19,338 nt of DNA from Ophiosphaerella korrae. Lineage: Eukaryota; Ascomycota; Dothideomycetes; Pleosporales; Phaeosphaeriaceae. A model generated the notes under the pieces. That model was not told where the DNA came from, did no database searches, and was given only the letters and a program-made list of their open reading frames with translations. Position numbers and translations under genes: made by a program. Location of the stretch: contig JALNQF010000617.1 in NCBI GenBank assembly GCA_028456385.1, positions 1 to 19,338 on the forward strand, in the 5' to 3' direction. This document shows, in pieces, positions 17,781 through 19,338 of this stretch (position 1 is its first letter; each line of letters begins with the position of its first letter).

Positions 17781-18740
17781 ATATTTAAGATAAGATTAAC
17801 ATAGAATCTTCTACTTAGCTAATTTAGAGACTAGAACTAATTAAAGCTCTAGTAATAGCTAACTACACTCTAGTATTAGGTATTAAGACTACTACATAGT
17901 AATCTAAACTCTTAGCTACTATTTATAAGGCTTTTAAAGAAGACCTTAAATACTATAAAATATTAGCTAAGTAATACTATAGCAACTAATACAAGTATAA
18001 AAAAGAGTAGTTAAGCCTTTAGTATATTATAATATTTATCTAATCCTTAGTCTTACTATATCTACTACGTACGTACTACCTACTAAACTAATCTCTACGT
18101 TAGTAGCTATTAAACCTAAAGTAAACTATTAGCGTAGACAAGTATATTAAGTAAGAGCGTATACGTAATAGATACCTTAAATTACTTAAGCTTATAAGAA
18201 GCCTAGTAAATTAGGATATATAGATAGCTAAGTATAACTACGCTACTACTAAAGCTAAAACGTATTAAGTAGTAGAGTTACTACAAATTAATATAATTAC
18301 TTAAGACTTTTTAGTAGCTATTAAATACGTAGTACTAATTTAGTCTATAACCTTTTAAGATAATAGAAGGCTATTACTTAGTATAAACTAGAGAGAGATA
18401 ATAAAACACTACTATATATATATAATAGTATACTATCTCCTAAATATAGAGAGGCGTAAAGCTACTTTTATAGTAGATAATACTTTACTTTATACTACTA
18501 GTAGTAATACTACTTAGAGTAAGACTAGGGACACTTCTCTTATAGATAGCGCGCTACTTAATAAATAGGGTAGACCTTATAATTAACGTACACGTAGTAG
18601 TAATACTAATATTAACTAAATAATAAGTTAAAAAGCTATAAGTAAATAATACCTAGCTTATAAAAGACCTTATAAACTTAGTAATTACTACTATATTAAT
18701 CTTAATAAAGTACTAGATTAGTAAACTCTAAGTAAGACTT
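17781..18740 (+). pseudogene. Copia-1 gag fossil with zinc knuckle
   Basis: One plus-strand frame reads from about 17786 (KINIES) through ANYTLVLGIKTTT, ATIYKAFKEDLKYY, and a segment with the fungal copia Gag layout: a short N-terminal domain, then helices with expected Trp now stops. At 18650-18688 it reads Y-L-A-Y-K-R-P-Y-K-L-S-N-Y-Y-Y. This fits the CX2CX3HX4C knuckle followed by Y-Y that I associate with fungal copia Gag, with Cys and His turned to Tyr. The TRSSNTNIN stretch before the knuckle is a basic, Ser- and Asn-rich linker. No start codon is readable; a former ATG lies perhaps just before 17786. Confidence 0.7.
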
Positions 18741-18899
18741 TAAAAGAGCTTATTAATTATAAACGTAAGTATAATATAACTTTATAAAGACTAATAAGAA
18801 GATAGTTAAAGTATTAAATAAAGCTTTATATAGAACTATACGCTAAGTTACTTTAGATTACTAAAATCTATAAAGAAGATTAACTAGAAGGCTAGTAAA

Positions 18900-19338
18900 T
18901 ATTAAGTATTAAGAGCACTTTTGTTACTAAAACTATAAAGAATACTTATAATACCTACTCTCTCTAGAATTCCTTTATCCTAGACTTTAGTTTAACCTAC
19001 TATATTATAAACAACCTAACTCGTATATATAACTATTATCTATTAAGGCAAAATAATTATATATAAGTAGGTAAGTTAAAGATATAAGTAAAAAGATATA
19101 GATCTCTTACCTTTACGCTAAAAAACTAGTTAATAGAAAACAAACTAGTTCTATATAACGTAGCTATATACCTAGATATTCTTTATAACCTAGTCTCTGT
19201 TTAGCTACTCTAGTAGAGAGGAATATAGTAAAATACTTAATCTAAGCTAACAACTCTAAATAAGCCGAATAGACAAATAATTAGATACCTTACTAAGATC
19301 TATAGTTAATAGGTACTTAAGTATTATTTATTATATAA
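18900..19338 (+). pseudogene. Copia-1 protease and pre-integrase segment, cut by the window end
   Basis: In the gag frame, FILDFSLTYYIINN appears at about 18974-19015. It matches the copia protease signature I-L-D-S-G-(A/S)-T-x-H-I, with catalytic Asp kept (18983-18985), Ser to Phe, Gly to Ser and His to Tyr. Downstream NKLVLYNVAIYLDILYNLVS matches the L-x-x-V-x-x-x-P-x-x-x-x-N-L-(I/L)-S segment that ends copia protease and precedes integrase. The frame stays readable to the window edge. Confidence 0.75.

Larger units (their letters stand above)
16897..19338 (+). mobile_element. Copia-1: 5' part of a Ty1/copia element, continuing past the window
   Basis: A plus-strand leader rich in repeats is followed by one continuous frame. 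That frame holds a fungal copia-type Gag, a zinc knuckle, the protease active site and the segment that precedes copia integrase. Knuckle, protease and the region after them all keep one frame, as in copia elements with a single Gag-Pol reading frame. RIP-type stops are frequent. Integrase and reverse transcriptase must lie beyond 19338 if present. Confidence 0.75.

Noticed and set aside
1..19338. An alternative genetic code with TAA and TAG read as Gln, as in some ciliates
   Set aside because: Stops also replace Trp, and catalytic Asp, Glu, Cys and His change together by the same C to T chemistry. CpA and TpG are depleted in non-coding parts too. RIP explains all of this; a code change does not.
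1..19338. Mitochondrial or AT-rich bacterial or parasite DNA
   Set aside because: AT-richness comes from loss of CpA and TpG with CpG kept, and the content is fungal-type gypsy and copia elements. No organellar or bacterial genes are visible.
1..19338. Open reading frames free of stops for some hundreds of bases on either strand
   Set aside because: The ones I looked at lie out of frame with the recognisable retrotransposon proteins or in non-coding LTRs, with Leu-, Ile-, Tyr- and Ser-rich translations typical of TA-rich sequence. I do not count them as genes.

Overview
This window is a graveyard of long terminal repeat (LTR) retrotransposons from what is very probably a filamentous ascomycete fungus (Pezizomycotina) that carries out repeat-induced point mutation (RIP). 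CpA and TpG are almost absent and TpA is very common, while CpG survives. The first 600 bases hold one CpA (477-478) and no TpG. Frames that clearly encode retrotransposon proteins are full of TAG and TAA where Gln or Trp is expected. Their active sites carry Asp to Asn, Glu to Lys, Cys to Tyr and His to Tyr changes, each explained by C to T on one strand or the other. I see no intact host gene, no tRNA or rRNA gene and no CRISPR array.

Layout, left to right. (1) 1 to about 8262, minus strand: Gypsy-1, a Ty3/gypsy chromovirus. From its 5' side on the right it has a leader, a 2 kb coding fossil of unknown function, a zinc knuckle, protease, reverse transcriptase, RNase H, integrase and a chromodomain-like end. 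Beyond that lie a tandem repeat and a non-coding tail. (2) 8263-8324: a short repeat and hairpin that keeps some TpG and CpA. (3) About 8335-10735, minus strand: Gypsy-2a, an LTR plus gag fragment. (4) About 10736-13575, plus strand: Gypsy-3, with an LTR or leader containing a TATA box, then gag, protease region and reverse transcriptase, cut off after the reverse transcriptase. (5) About 13576-16896, plus strand: Gypsy-2b, the same family as Gypsy-2a in the opposite direction, with LTR, gag, protease and the start of reverse transcriptase, then cut off. (6) About 16897 to the window end, plus strand: a Ty1/copia element with a repeat-rich leader, gag and the protease start. It continues past the window.

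None of these genes can still work as written. Gypsy-2a and Gypsy-2b form a large imperfect inverted repeat of about 2.4 kb per arm around Gypsy-3. The density of truncated elements suggests an AT-rich heterochromatic compartment, such as a centromere, a subtelomere or an accessory region. That placement is inference. The least explained part is the long unknown reading frame inside Gypsy-1 (about 5700-7760), which has a cysteine-rich patch resembling a zinc-binding motif.

All boundaries are approximate. RIP has erased start codons and the TG...CA ends of the LTRs, so gene starts are given as the limits of recognisable coding similarity.
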